Notes: generated from the letters alone by a model not told the origin. A stretch of 64,000 bases of DNA from Pseudovibrio denitrificans JCM 12308 (GCF_001310815.1 NZ_BAZK01000006.1:248001-312000), one strand, 5' to 3'. Positions 10,731 through 20,263 are shown, numbered from the stretch's first letter. Numbers and translations: made by a program.

Positions 10731-10858
10731 AATCCTAATTTCTGAACGAGATAGTTCCGGTCGCTGATGGTGACCGGTTAACCTGACGCAAGAAGTGTAT
10801 CTGTTTCCCGAAAAGAAGAGATGGGAAGGTACCTTCGTTGACTTGAAAGGTTAGCCCG

Positions 10859-12457
10859 ATGGCTCCTAAGGTCCTGATTTCCGACAAGCTCTCTGAAAAA
10901 GCAGTCCAGATTTTTAAAGATCGTGGTTGTGACGTTGATTTCCTGCCCGACGTTGGCAAGGACAAAGAAAAGCTCGCTGAGATTATCGGTCAATACGATG
11001 GTTTGGCGATCCGTTCCGCAACCAAAGCCACCGAGAAGATCATCAAAGCGGCAACTAACCTGAAGGTGATTGGTCGAGCTGGTATCGGTGTCGATAACGT
11101 TGATATTCCGGCAGCGACTGCCAAGGGTATCGTTGTCATGAACACCCCGTTCGGCAACGCGATTACGACTGCTGAACACGCTATTGCGATGATGTTTGCG
11201 GTAACCCGTCAGATCCCTGCTGCGGATGTTTCCACGCAGGCTGGCAAGTGGGAGAAGTCCCGCTTTATGGGTAACGAAGTCACCTCCAAGACGCTTGGTC
11301 TGGTTGGCTGTGGTAACATCGGTTCCATCGTTGCAGACCGTGCTATCGGTTTGAAAATGAAGGTGATTGCGTTCGATCCGTTCCTTTCTCATGAGCGTGC
11401 AATTGATCTCGGTGTAGAGAAAGTTGAGCTGGAAGACCTCTTCAAGCGTGCAGACTTCATCACACTGCATACGCCTCTGACTGACCGTACCCGCAACATC
11501 ATTGATGCGGATGCGATCGACATGATGAAAGAGGGTGTTTACCTCATCAACTGTGCTCGTGGTGGTCTGGTTGATGAAGTTGCTCTGCGTGCTGCGCTGG
11601 ATAGCGGTAAAGTTGCTGGTGCTGCGGTTGATGTGTTCACAGAAGAACCAGCAAAAGAGAACGTTCTGTTTGGTGCGCCAAATCTGGTTTGTACACCTCA
11701 CCTTGGTGCATCCACTTCTGAAGCACAGGAAAATGTAGCGCTTCAGGTGGCTGAACAGATGTCTGACTATCTGGTCAATGGTGCTGTTTCCAACGCACTG
11801 AACATGCCATCCATCACTGCTGAAGAAGCTCCGCGTCTGGCGCCATTTGTTAAGCTAGCAGAACAACTTGGTTCCTTTGCTGGTCAGGCAACCGAGACAG
11901 GCATCAAGGCGGTTCGTATTGAATACGAAGGTGACGTTGCCGAGATGAACGTGAAGGCGATGACCGCTGCAGCGCTCACCGGTGTTCTTCGCCCACTGCT
12001 GCAGACCGTGAACATGGTTTCTGCGCCAGAAGTTGCGAAAGAGCGCGGCATCGTAATTGAAGATGTTCGTCGTGAGCAGCATGGTGCTTATGAAAACTAC
12101 ATCCGCCTGACTGTTATCACAGAGCGTCAGGAGCGTTCTGTTGCTGGGACTGTCTTCGGTGATCAGAAGCCACGTATCATCCAGATCAAAGGCATCAACA
12201 TGGAAGCAGAGCTTGGCGAGAACATGCTCTACGTGACCAACCAGGATAAGCCTGGCTTCATTGGTCAGCTGGGTTCCATCCTTGGTGATGCGAAGATCAA
12301 CATCGCGACGTTTAACCTTGGCCGTAAGGTTGAGGGTGAGGAAGCGATCTGTCTGGTTGAGATTGATGGTGAAATTGCTGAGGCGACTGTAAATGAGATT
12401 GCAGCGATTGAGCAGGTGAACCAAGCGAAGCTGTTGCACTTCCCTCAGCAGGGCTAA
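10859..12457 (+). CDS. serA: D-3-phosphoglycerate dehydrogenase SerA
   Basis: First enzyme of phosphorylated serine synthesis; it oxidises 3-phosphoglycerate with NAD. At 532 residues this is the long type. It has a catalytic and Rossmann region (GLVGCGNIGSIVADRA), the Arg/Glu/His catalytic set (INCARGGLVDE, TPHLGASTSEAQ), an allosteric substrate-binding domain and a C-terminal ACT domain (from about residue 455, starting MLYVTNQDKPGFIGQLGS). The ACT domain is usually where serine inhibits the enzyme. It is probably co-regulated with serC. Confidence 0.97.
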   Translation: MAPKVLISDKLSEKAVQIFKDRGCDVDFLPDVGKDKEKLAEIIGQYDGLAIRSATKATEKIIKAATNLKVIGRAGIGVDNVDIPAATAKGIVVMNTPFGNAITTAEHAIAMMFAVTRQIPAADVSTQAGKWEKSRFMGNEVTSKTLGLVGCGNIGSIVADRAIGLKMKVIAFDPFLSHERAIDLGVEKVELEDLFKRADFITLHTPLTDRTRNIIDADAIDMMKEGVYLINCARGGLVDEVALRAALDSGKVAGAAVDVFTEEPAKENVLFGAPNLVCTPHLGASTSEAQENVALQVAEQMSDYLVNGAVSNALNMPSITAEEAPRLAPFVKLAEQLGSFAGQATETGIKAVRIEYEGDVAEMNVKAMTAAALTGVLRPLLQTVNMVSAPEVAKERGIVIEDVRREQHGAYENYIRLTVITERQERSVAGTVFGDQKPRIIQIKGINMEAELGENMLYVTNQDKPGFIGQLGSILGDAKINIATFNLGRKVEGEEAICLVEIDGEIAEATVNEIAAIEQVNQAKLLHFPQQG

Positions 12458-12481
12458 GCTATTTAGCTGAAATTGATTAGC

Positions 12482-12513
12482 AAAAGGCGGTTTTCGGGCC
12501 GCCTTTTCTTTTT
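12482..12513 (+). terminator. Terminator after serA
   Basis: A 9-bp stem (AAAAGGCGG against CCGCCTTTT) with an 8-base loop is followed by a T-rich tail. Confidence 0.85.
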
Positions 12514-12600
12514 CCGGTGGTCAGAGGCTCCGTGGAATTGCTTATCTGAGCACTTAGGCTCATGATGCGGGCTGGTTCCATTGTTGAGTTGAAAGCTACC

Positions 12601-13647
12601 ATGAATATTGATCTACTGCGCCGCCTCTGCGAAACCCCGGGTGTTCCTGGGCATGAGCATCGAGTGCGCGACCTTATCCTGAAGGAAATTGAGGGCCTGT
12701 TTGATGATGTTCAAACGGATGCAATGGGCTCTCTGATCTGCCGACGTGATGCGCGTAAGCCTGCAAAAAAAGGCGAGAAGCCGAAGAAGGTCATGCTGCT
12801 CTGTCATATGGATGAGATCGGCTTCCTTGTTTCTCATATCACGGACAAAGGCTTTATCTATGTGCATCCGGTTGGCGGCTTTGATGCGCGTAACTTGTTC
12901 TCGCGCCGTGTGCTGGTTTCAACGGATGAAGGTGATCTGAAAGGGGTGATGAATGCGGCTGGCCGGCCTATTCATATTGCCTCTCCTGAGGAGCGCAAAA
13001 AGACACCGGAAGTAACTGACTTTGTTATTGATCTTGGTCTTGGAGAAAAGACTAAAGAGGTGGTCAAAGTGGGTGATATGGTGACCCTCGATGAGCCGCT
13101 GATTGAGATTGGTGAGAAGGTGGTTTCCAAGGCGCTGGATAACCGTGTGGCGTGCTGGCTTGGCATTGAAGCTTTGCGTGCGCTCGGCGATGCGAAGCAT
13201 GCCTGTGAAATCTATGTTGCGTTCACCTGTCAGGAAGAAGTTGGTCTGCGTGGTGCGAAGACAGCTGCTTATGCGATCCAGCCTGATATCGGGCTTGGTG
13301 TTGATATTACGCTGGCTTGTGACACACCGGGTGTTTCTGAACAGGATCGGACAACTGTGCAGGGCGCGGGCTTTGGTCTTCATGTGAAAGACAGCTCCTT
13401 CATTGCTGATTTGCAGCTTGTGAAGGACATTGAGGAGCTGGCAAAAGAAGAAGAGATCCCATATCAGCGCACTATGTTGAGGATTGGTGGTCAGGATGGA
13501 GCAGCTGCTCAGCAAGCTGCAGCTGGTGCGAAAGCTGTCGGTATTGTGGTTGGAACGCGGTATGTACACACTGTTACGGAGATGATCCATAAGAGTGATT
13601 TGCTGGCAGCGCGAGATATTCTGGCAGCTTATCTGAAGTGCAACTGA
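12601..13647 (+). CDS. M42 family metallopeptidase
   Basis: Cytoplasmic dinuclear-metal aminopeptidase or deblocking peptidase family (FrvX/YsdC-like). Family features are visible in order: CETPGVPGHE near the N-terminus, metal ligand motif CHMDEIGFLV, DNRVACWLG with a ligand Asp, TCQEEVGLRGA with the catalytic Glu pair, the ligand Asp of DITLACDTPG, and the final ligand His in RYVHTVTEMI. ATG 12601 gives 348 residues and the usual N-terminus. The frame is open from ATG 12562, which would add 13 residues unlike the family. Substrate not predictable. Confidence 0.9.
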   Translation: MNIDLLRRLCETPGVPGHEHRVRDLILKEIEGLFDDVQTDAMGSLICRRDARKPAKKGEKPKKVMLLCHMDEIGFLVSHITDKGFIYVHPVGGFDARNLFSRRVLVSTDEGDLKGVMNAAGRPIHIASPEERKKTPEVTDFVIDLGLGEKTKEVVKVGDMVTLDEPLIEIGEKVVSKALDNRVACWLGIEALRALGDAKHACEIYVAFTCQEEVGLRGAKTAAYAIQPDIGLGVDITLACDTPGVSEQDRTTVQGAGFGLHVKDSSFIADLQLVKDIEELAKEEEIPYQRTMLRIGGQDGAAAQQAAAGAKAVGIVVGTRYVHTVTEMIHKSDLLAARDILAAYLKCN

Positions 13648-13676
13648 TCTACCGCGCTTCGCTATAAAGAGACATT

Positions 13677-13708
13677 GCCTCCGGTTCGTCAGAGCCGGAG
13701 GCGTTTTG
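13677..13708. terminator. Shared terminator between convergent genes
   Basis: An 11-bp stem (GCCTCCGGTTC against GAGCCGGAGGC, one G-U pair) with a 4-base loop and a following T-rich GCGTTTTGTT. It sits between the M42 gene (+) and the EamA gene (-) and could serve the plus-strand gene, with partial effect from the other side. Confidence 0.75.
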
Positions 13709-14629
13709 TTAGGCGGTGGCTTGTTGTTTGTTGGTCCAGCGGCTGGTGAGGCGGCCATCGATGAGCAGGAGCGCAATGAAGATTGCGGCCATGCCGAGCC
13801 AGTGGTTTGGTTCCAGGCGTTCATTCAGGAAGATTGCGCCGAGGATGATCGCGCTGACCGGGATCAGAAGTGTGACGGATGCTGCGTTGGTGGCGCCGGC
13901 CAGTTTGAAGAGCTGGAAGTACAGGATGTAAGCGAAGGCTGTGCATGCCAGAGCGAGAACCAGAACGCTTGACCATGTGAGAGCGGAAGCTGCCATAAGC
14001 TGCTGTGTTGGGGCCATATAGATGAGGGCCGGGATAAGCAGGATGGTTGAGGCGGTTAACTGGCCTGTTGCCAAGGCTGCCGGGGGCAGCTTTTTAAGGC
14101 GCATGATTATAAAAGCGCCGAAGGCATAGGAGAGTGCGGCGCCCAACACTGCGAGCTGCGGTAGAACCTGATTGCTGGCTCCGCTCAACGCATCGCTGCC
14201 CACCATGATTGCCACACCGATGATGCCGATGATTGCAGCGATCAGCTTGGTGACGGTCAGCTTCTCCTCATTGCTGAGTATCTGCATGACGATCATCGTG
14301 AAGATGGGCGTGAATGCGTTGAGGACAGAGGCCAGTCCAGAGGCAATGTATTGCTGGCCCCAGAAGATGAGAGAGAAGGGGACCACGTTGTTCATGAAGC
14401 CGAGCAGAAGGAAGCTGCCGATCCATTTTGCCGTGAGAGGAATAGATTGACGGGTAACAAGAAGAAAGCACCACATGGCGGTCGCTGCGATGGCTACTCT
14501 CAGGAAAACCAGTGTAACGGGATCCAGCGCAGCCACTGCGATCTTGGCGAAAAAGAAAGCGCCGCCCCACAAGGTGCCCAATAAGAGATGAATAGACCAG
14601 GCGAGCCAGTCAAGTTTTTGTGCGTTCAT
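13709..14629 (-). CDS. EamA/DMT family exporter
   Basis: Inner membrane transporter of the drug/metabolite superfamily, 306 residues with about ten hydrophobic helices in two EamA repeats. The first repeat begins WSIHLLLGTLWGGAFFFAKIAV; the second follows the segment AVLGAALSYAFGAF. Helix ends such as AIILGAIFLNERL are typical. Members export amino acids or metabolites; this one's substrate cannot be told. It is transcribed alone, convergent with the M42 peptidase gene and divergent from purA. Confidence 0.88.
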   Translation of the reverse strand: MNAQKLDWLAWSIHLLLGTLWGGAFFFAKIAVAALDPVTLVFLRVAIAATAMWCFLLVTRQSIPLTAKWIGSFLLLGFMNNVVPFSLIFWGQQYIASGLASVLNAFTPIFTMIVMQILSNEEKLTVTKLIAAIIGIIGVAIMVGSDALSGASNQVLPQLAVLGAALSYAFGAFIIMRLKKLPPAALATGQLTASTILLIPALIYMAPTQQLMAASALTWSSVLVLALACTAFAYILYFQLFKLAGATNAASVTLLIPVSAIILGAIFLNERLEPNHWLGMAAIFIALLLIDGRLTSRWTNKQQATA

Positions 14630-14997
14630 AAAGCGTATTCAACTTGGTGAAATTTCTTGCAGGAATTGCAAAAAATGTGGAATTGGAATTAGGACTAGTA
14701 ATATCACTCGGTCTTACGGCTGTACCACCCGATTTGCGAGTAAAACAATCAACAGAGGTTCACTCTGATCGCAAAAATTACAGTCTTCAGCCTCATTTTG
14801 AAGGAAAAGGGCTCGTATTTAAGTGAGTGACAGATTATAAGGCGCTGTAACTGCGCCCCGGCTTTTACGCCGGGGTTTCTTATGTTGTCTCTCATGATTT
14901 GCATTCTGAGGTGACAAACCACTTTATACAGACAAGCAAATCATATGACGGCGTCTTTGAGACAAGACGCTGGCAGCCGCAGGAGGGCTGAAAAACC
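14630..14997. other. Intergenic region before purA
   Basis: This 368-base gap separates two divergent genes. Its left part is AT-rich and must hold the exporter promoter on the minus strand. A 60-codon open frame at 14644-14826 has no family resemblance and no ribosome binding site. A plus-strand terminator lies at 14856-14884 with no gene before it (see findings). A ribosome binding site GGAGG at about 14981 serves purA. Confidence 0.6.
14856..14884 (+). terminator. Orphan terminator upstream of purA
   Basis: A 7-bp stem (CCCCGGC against GCCGGGG) with a 6-base loop is followed by TTTCTTATGTT. No protein gene precedes it on this strand, so it may end a small RNA or act in the purA leader. 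Confidence 0.6.
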
Positions 14998-16290
14998 ATG
15001 GCCAACGTTGTCGTAGTTGGGTCACAATGGGGTGACGAAGGTAAGGGTAAACTTGTCGACTGGCTCTCTGAGCAAGCCGATGTTGTTGTACGCTTCCAAG
15101 GCGGACACAATGCAGGTCATACGCTTGTTATTGACGGCACGAGCTACAAGCTGGCACTGCTGCCATCTGGTGTTGTTCGTGGCAAACTTTCCGTCATCGG
15201 CAATGGCGTTGTGATTGACCCTCATGCACTGGTCGCTGAAATTGAGCGCCTTGAAGCTCAGGGTGTGAAAATCTCTCCGGAAATCCTGCGTGTTGCTGAC
15301 AATGCTACTCTTATTCTGAGCCTGCACCGCGAGCTTGATGCTCTGCGTGAAGATGCAAGCCCAGCAGGCACCAAAATCGGCACCACCAAACGTGGTATCG
15401 GCCCTGCTTATGAAGATAAAGTCGGTCGTCGCGCAATCCGCGTGATGGATCTGGCAAACATGAGCACGCTGCCAGCGAAGATTGACCGTCTGCTGACACA
15501 CCACAATGCAATTCTGCGTGGTCTGGGTCGCGATGAAATCTCTCCTGAAACCATCTATCAGGAGCTGGAAAGCGTTGCAGACAAGATCCTGCCTTACATG
15601 GATAAAGCATGGTACATGCTGGATAAAGCGCGCCGTGAAGGTAAGCGTTTGTTGTTTGAAGGTGCGCAGGGCGCGCTGCTGGACAACGACCACGGCACTT
15701 ATCCGTTTGTAACTTCATCCAATACAGTTGCAGGTCAGGCTGCTGCTGGTAGTGGTCTTGGTCCAAACTCCATCGATTACGTGCTTGGCATCACCAAAGC
15801 TTACACCACCCGCGTTGGTGAAGGTCCGTTCCCGACAGAACAGCAGAACGAAGTTGGTGAGTTCCTCGGTACTCGTGGTCATGAGTTCGGAACAAACACC
15901 GGTCGTCGTCGTCGCTGTGGCTGGTTTGATGCAGTGATTGTCCGTCAAACCGTTTGCACCAGCGGAATCAATGGGATTGCATTGACAAAGCTTGACGTTT
16001 TGGACGGACTGGATGAAATTAAGATTTGTGTTGGTTATGAGCTAGATGGTGAGCGAATCGATTACCTTCCGGCATCTCAAGGTGCTCAGGCGCGGGTTGT
16101 TCCCATTTATGAGACCCTGCCTGGTTGGAAGGAATCAACCAAAGGCGCGCGCACCTGGGCTGAATTACCTGCACAAGCTGTGAAATACGTTCGGCATGTT
16201 GAAGAGCTGATTGGTGCTCCGGTCGCTCTGTTATCAACAAGCCCAGAACGTGATGACACAATCCTGGTTCAGAATCCATTCCAGGATTAA
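14998..16290 (+). CDS. purA: Adenylosuccinate synthetase PurA
   Basis: GTP-dependent enzyme that joins IMP and aspartate in AMP synthesis. The 430-residue product begins with the GTP-binding and catalytic loop [11 protein letters not shown]. It keeps the GHNAGHT motif, [14 protein letters not shown] and [12 protein letters not shown], all diagnostic. The length is standard. GGAGG precedes the ATG at a normal distance. Confidence 0.98.
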   Translation: MANVVVVGSQWGDEGKGKLVDWLSEQADVVVRFQGGHNAGHTLVIDGTSYKLALLPSGVVRGKLSVIGNGVVIDPHALVAEIERLEAQGVKISPEILRVADNATLILSLHRELDALREDASPAGTKIGTTKRGIGPAYEDKVGRRAIRVMDLANMSTLPAKIDRLLTHHNAILRGLGRDEISPETIYQELESVADKILPYMDKAWYMLDKARREGKRLLFEGAQGALLDNDHGTYPFVTSSNTVAGQAAAGSGLGPNSIDYVLGITKAYTTRVGEGPFPTEQQNEVGEFLGTRGHEFGTNTGRRRRCGWFDAVIVRQTVCTSGINGIALTKLDVLDGLDEIKICVGYELDGERIDYLPASQGAQARVVPIYETLPGWKESTKGARTWAELPAQAVKYVRHVEELIGAPVALLSTSPERDDTILVQNPFQD

Positions 16291-16327
16291 GTCGTGAAGT
16301 GAAGCTCTGGGGGCAATGGGCAGTTAA

Positions 16328-18106
16328 ATGGCGGACTATAATTCCGTTCTGAAAAAAGCGGTAGCTGGTTTACAAGAGAACACTGGTTCGGCACGGCGGG
16401 CAGTTTATCAACGCGCGCGAAATGCAATTGTAAAGCAACTTAAAAGTTACGACCCACCACTGTCTCCCTCCCAGATCACTGAGGAGCAGCTGAAGCTTGA
16501 AGAGGCCATTCGTAAGGTCGAGGCGGAAGCTGCTCGCGAGTCTCTCGGGTTGGGGCGGTCCAAAACCACCCCAGCTCCAAGTGCTCCGCAGCCGACAGCT
16601 CCTCCTGTTTCTGCGACACCAACACCTCCACCAGCTGACGACAAGCCAAAGGCTGACGCAAAGCCTGAAGAGCCTGCACGCGAAGAGCCAAAAGCTCCTG
16701 CTGCCAAAGCGGATGTGTTTAAAGAAGCTGTTCGCGCCGCGCAGGACCTTGGCAATGCTGCTCACCAAGCCAATCAGATGGCGCGTGACCAGCTGCCTGA
16801 AGCTTCTAAAGAGCGCAAAGAGCCTGATCTTGGTTCTATGGGCGAGAGCGAGCCGAAAGAGCCTGCTGCTTCCCTGCCAACCAAAGGGGCTGTTGAGACC
16901 AGCGCTGAAGAGCGTGCATGGGTTCCGGGTGAAGCTCGTCGCTCCAAGCTGGAGACCAAAGACAAAACCGCTCGCCGCGAGATTGACGAGCCTGCAAAGG
17001 TTAAGCCAAAGACAAGCCGTAAACCTGCTTCCTCCCGCAAGCCTGTGGTTGCACAGCGCGTAGGGGACGCGATTGAGCAGGAGGAAGGTCTGAAGCCTTC
17101 CAATACATCCGGCATTGTCGGCATGATTGTTATCATCCTGATCATTCTGGGTGTGACTGCAGGCGTTTACAGCCAGCGTGAAGCCATTCTCTCTCTGATC
17201 CTGCCAGCTGAAACCAGCGAGACTGGAGAGCCAGAGAGCGCACCAACGGGTGAAGATGAACCACTTCGGGTTCAGCCAGAGCGTGCACCTAAGAAGAACA
17301 CTGACCGTCTGTTGCCATCTGATGAAGGAGCTAAAGTTTCTCCAGATGCAACACCGGTGACGACAACACGGATTACCCGGAACTCTTCCAGCGCGGCACC
17401 AGCAGAAAGTGCACCTGCACCAACTGTTGTTCGCAGTGTTGATCCGGCTCCTTCCGCATCCGCTGATGATAGTGCTGCACCTCAGGTGTTGCCGGCCAAG
17501 GAGCCTGAGCAGCAGGCAGCGGGTGTAGAGACAAACTCAGTTCCACCTGCAGAGACCATCGGCACCGAGTCTGAGATTTCTCCAGTGGCACAGCAGAGCA
17601 TTCTTTATGAAGAGGCTTTGACACCAGGTGCGGCTGGTTCTGCTTCTCGCGGTAATGTGGTCTGGACGCTGGATGAGGTTAATGGAACCTCTGTCATCAA
17701 AGCTGTTGCGACGCTTCCATCCCGTAATCTCTCTGTTGAGATGACGCTGAAGCCGAACAGTGACCAGTCTCTGCCTGCAAGCCACCTGCTGGAGCTGAAC
17801 TTCATCTTCCCGGAAGGGTTTGACGGCAAGGGCGTTGAGAAAGTACCTGGCCTGATCCTGAAGAAGACTGAATCCGAAGCTGGTGATCCGCTTGATGGGG
17901 CTGCCGTGAAGGTTTCTGACACGCTGTTCTGGATTGCTCTTTCTGACAGCAATGAAGAGAAGGCAAAGAACCTGCAGCGTCTCGCTGAGCGCGAATGGAT
18001 TGATGTTCCGCTGCTGTATAACAGCGGTCGCCGCGCAATGTTGACCTTTGAAAAAGGGACAACTGGCAACAAGGTTGTCGCACAGGCAATCAAGAGCTGG
18101 AAGTAA
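16328..18106 (+). CDS. Conserved single-pass membrane protein, function unknown
   Basis: 592 residues, no family I can name with confidence. Residues 1-75 form a charged helical head (NSVLKKAVAGLQENTGSARRAVYQ region). A Pro/Ala/Glu/Lys-rich low-complexity stretch covers about 80-255, one transmembrane helix lies at about 261-280 (IVGMIVIILIILGVTAGV), a second Pro/Ser/Thr-rich stretch follows, and a folded C-terminal domain of about 170 residues ends the protein (NVVWTLDEVNGTSVIKAVAT onward). The arrangement suggests a cytoplasmic head and periplasmic tail. It starts 37 bases after purA and may share its transcript. Confidence 0.75.
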   Translation: MADYNSVLKKAVAGLQENTGSARRAVYQRARNAIVKQLKSYDPPLSPSQITEEQLKLEEAIRKVEAEAARESLGLGRSKTTPAPSAPQPTAPPVSATPTPPPADDKPKADAKPEEPAREEPKAPAAKADVFKEAVRAAQDLGNAAHQANQMARDQLPEASKERKEPDLGSMGESEPKEPAASLPTKGAVETSAEERAWVPGEARRSKLETKDKTARREIDEPAKVKPKTSRKPASSRKPVVAQRVGDAIEQEEGLKPSNTSGIVGMIVIILIILGVTAGVYSQREAILSLILPAETSETGEPESAPTGEDEPLRVQPERAPKKNTDRLLPSDEGAKVSPDATPVTTTRITRNSSSAAPAESAPAPTVVRSVDPAPSASADDSAAPQVLPAKEPEQQAAGVETNSVPPAETIGTESEISPVAQQSILYEEALTPGAAGSASRGNVVWTLDEVNGTSVIKAVATLPSRNLSVEMTLKPNSDQSLPASHLLELNFIFPEGFDGKGVEKVPGLILKKTESEAGDPLDGAAVKVSDTLFWIALSDSNEEKAKNLQRLAEREWIDVPLLYNSGRRAMLTFEKGTTGNKVVAQAIKSWK

Positions 18107-18136
18107 TCTGATTTCAGCAAGTTAGATTGATTTTAT

Positions 18137-18171
18137 AAGCCTTGGCTCTGTTAGAGCTGAGGCTTTTTTTC
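18137..18171 (+). terminator. Terminator after the membrane protein gene
   Basis: A 12-bp stem with two G-U pairs (AAGCCTTGGCTC against GAGCTGAGGCTT) and a 5-base loop is followed by a run of T. It isolates the upstream unit from the riboswitch transcript. Confidence 0.85.
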
Positions 18172-18242
18172 ATGGCGTTGTCCCCCGGCCTTCGAAAATC
18201 TGCTTGCAAACTCCCGTAGAAACGCGCATGGTCCTTGCCATT

Positions 18243-18331
18243 CCGAGGGGTGCTTTTCTTGACGAAAAGCTGAGATTGCCACGAGCTAAACCCTTTGAAC
18301 CTGATCCGGGTAATGCCGGCGAAGGGACGGG
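18243..18331 (+). promoter_or_regulatory. TPP riboswitch (THI element)
   Basis: Thiamine-pyrophosphate-sensing leader. The conserved blocks are all present in order: GAGGGGTGC at 18245, GCTGAGA at 18269, ACCCTTTGAACCTGATCC at 18289-18306, and the closing GGTAATGCCGGCGAAGGGA. These match the well-known pyrimidine- and pyrophosphate-sensing helices. It precedes a transporter operon by about 140 bases, and high TPP would be expected to switch that operon off. The expression platform could be the pairing region at 18370-18440; I did not resolve it. Confidence 0.95.
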
Positions 18332-18467
18332 ACCTGAGCCATTCTTCCCGGATCTCCATCTCTGCAGTTTGTAGTTGGAGGTCCTGTGTCGAAAATTCCC
18401 AGAGAGCCAATCTGAGCTCCGTTCTTCCGCCTGTTTGTGATGCCCAATACCATTGTTGGGAAATGAC

Positions 18468-19226
18468 ATGCTGAAGCGAGCTTTTATACGAATTCTGCGA
18501 AGTCTTTTCGGGATTTTGCTGTTTGTCGCCATTTGGGAAATTGTGGTTCGGATTGGAGAGTTTCCTCCGTTTCTATTGCCAGGTCCGGCGGCGGTGTTTA
18601 CCGCTTTTCTCAATCAGGGTGCCTTCCTGCTGCATCATGCAGGCATTACCGCCTATGAGACCGTTCTCGGCTTTCTCTTTGGCGTGAGTGCCGGGGCCTC
18701 GCTTGCAATACTGCTGTCGATGTCTCGCCGGGTGCGCCTATTTCTGCTGCCTCCAATTGCAGCAACTCAATCTCTTCCTGTATTTGCGATTGCGCCGCTT
18801 TTGGTGCTGTGGTTCGGCTTTGGGCTTGCTTCCAAGGTGGTGATGGCTGTGATTGTGATCTTCTTTTCCGTGACCTCAACGTTTTTTGACGGGTTACGGA
18901 GGACGGATCAGTCGCTGCTCGACCTAGGCAAGCTGCATGGCCTCAACCGCTGGCAAATGCTTCGCTACATCCGCATTCCTGCTGCGCTGCCGTCTTTGGC
19001 TTCAGGCATGCGGATTGCTGCAGTGTTCGCTCCAATTGGTGCGGTGGTTGGAGAATGGGTTGGTGCAAAGGGAGGGCTGGCTTTCATCATGTTGCAATCC
19101 AACGCACGCATGCAAACGGCGACCATGTTTGCAGCGCTGATCTTGCTTGCGGTGATGGTGTTGAGCCTGAGAGCAGTTGTTGAGTTCGCCACTTCTCGGA
19201 TGATCTATTGGCAGAAAGAGATCTAG
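18468..19226 (+). CDS. ABC transporter permease, thiamine precursor uptake
   Basis: Inner membrane permease of the BPD (SsuC/TauC/ThiX-like) family, about 252 residues with six hydrophobic helices. The ATPase-contact EAA loop is visible as LGKLHGLNRWQMLRYIRIPAALP. ATG 18468 is preferred; an in-frame TTG at 18453 would add only five residues. The TPP riboswitch upstream and the THI5-like binding protein downstream point to uptake of a thiamine pyrimidine precursor (HMP or aminomethyl derivative). The matching ATPase gene is not next to it. Confidence 0.9.
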   Translation: MLKRAFIRILRSLFGILLFVAIWEIVVRIGEFPPFLLPGPAAVFTAFLNQGAFLLHHAGITAYETVLGFLFGVSAGASLAILLSMSRRVRLFLLPPIAATQSLPVFAIAPLLVLWFGFGLASKVVMAVIVIFFSVTSTFFDGLRRTDQSLLDLGKLHGLNRWQMLRYIRIPAALPSLASGMRIAAVFAPIGAVVGEWVGAKGGLAFIMLQSNARMQTATMFAALILLAVMVLSLRAVVEFATSRMIYWQKEI

Positions 19227-19252
19227 ATCTCAGAGTATGAGGACGTAACCTT

Positions 19253-20191
19253 ATGAAAAAACTAGGTATGCTGTTTGGTGCAGCGATGCTTGCAAGCACT
19301 CTTCAGGTGCAGGCTGCGGATAAGCTGACTGTGCTGCTCGATTGGTTTGCGAACCCGGACCATGCTCCGATTGTGGTTGCGAAGGCGCGGGGCTTCTTCG
19401 AGAAGGAAGGGCTTGATGTTGAGCTGATTGAGCCGGCTGATCCTTCCATGCCGCCAAAGCTGGTTGCAGCCGGGCAGGGGGATATTGCGATCTCCTATCA
19501 GCAGACACTGCATCCGCAGATCGATGAGGGCATGCCGCTGATGCGTATCGGCACGCTGGTTTCTACACCGCTGAACACGCTGATTGTGCTGGAAGACGGG
19601 CCAATCAAGAAGATTGCAGACCTCAAGGGCAAACGCATCGGCTACTCCACGTCCGGCTTTGAAAGCGCGATGCTGGGTAAGATGCTCTCTAATGCCGGTT
19701 TGAGTTCTGATGATGTTGAGCTGATCAATGTGAACTTCTCGCTGTCTCCTTCCTTGATGGCGGGACAGGTTGATGCGGTGATTGGTGGTTACCGTAACTT
19801 TGAGCTGAACCAGATGGAAATTGAAGGTGCGAAAGGTCGTGCGTTCTATCCGGAAGAGAATGGTGTGCCGGTTTATGATGAGCTGATCTATGTTGCTCAC
19901 AAAGACAAGCTGGATGATCCACGCCTGAAGAAGTTCATCAGCGCGATTGAGGCGGCAACTGTTTATCTGCTGAACAATCCTCAGGACTCCTGGAAGAGCT
20001 TCCTTGAGGTCTATCCGAACCTTGATGATGAGCTGAACAAGCGCGCCTGGGCAGACACCCTGCCACGCTTTGCGAGCCGTCCAGCTGCTTTGGATATTGG
20101 CCGCTACGAGCGCTTTGCGAACTTTCTGATTGAGCAGGGGCTCATTAAAACAGCGCCTCCAGTGGAAACCTACGCGGTTGAACTGCGCTAA
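19253..20191 (+). CDS. Thiamine pyrimidine ABC transporter binding protein (ThiY/NMT1-like)
   Basis: Periplasmic substrate-binding protein of 312 residues. A signal peptide ends near residue 21 (QVQAADK). The start of the mature protein, TVLLDWFANPDHAPIVVAKA, is characteristic of the NMT1/THI5-like group that binds hydroxymethylpyrimidine or formylaminopyrimidine. The segment GYSTSGFESAMLGKML and the rest fit the fold. It starts 26 bases after the permease gene, under the TPP riboswitch. Confidence 0.92.
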   Translation: MKKLGMLFGAAMLASTLQVQAADKLTVLLDWFANPDHAPIVVAKARGFFEKEGLDVELIEPADPSMPPKLVAAGQGDIAISYQQTLHPQIDEGMPLMRIGTLVSTPLNTLIVLEDGPIKKIADLKGKRIGYSTSGFESAMLGKMLSNAGLSSDDVELINVNFSLSPSLMAGQVDAVIGGYRNFELNQMEIEGAKGRAFYPEENGVPVYDELIYVAHKDKLDDPRLKKFISAIEAATVYLLNNPQDSWKSFLEVYPNLDDELNKRAWADTLPRFASRPAALDIGRYERFANFLIEQGLIKTAPPVETYAVELR

Positions 20192-20216
20192 CCGTTATAG
20201 GTCTAAACCAATTATT

Positions 20217-20246
20217 GAGCCTCCGAGTTTCGGGGGCTCTTTTTAT
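20217..20246 (+). terminator. Terminator after the thiamine transporter operon
   Basis: A 9-bp stem (GAGCCTCCG against CGGGGGCTC, one wobble) is followed by TTTTTATTTG. The convergent cyclase-like gene ends just beyond. Confidence 0.85.
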
Positions 20247-20263
20247 TTGTAGGCCAAATGCTG

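Noticed and set aside
10757..10777. CCGGTC/GACCGG hairpin between serC and serA
   Set aside because: Only 6 bp, no T-run, and serA is probably co-expressed; too weak to list as a terminator.
14644..14826. 60-codon open frame upstream of purA
   Set aside because: No ribosome binding site and no protein-like family signal; described as intergenic instead.
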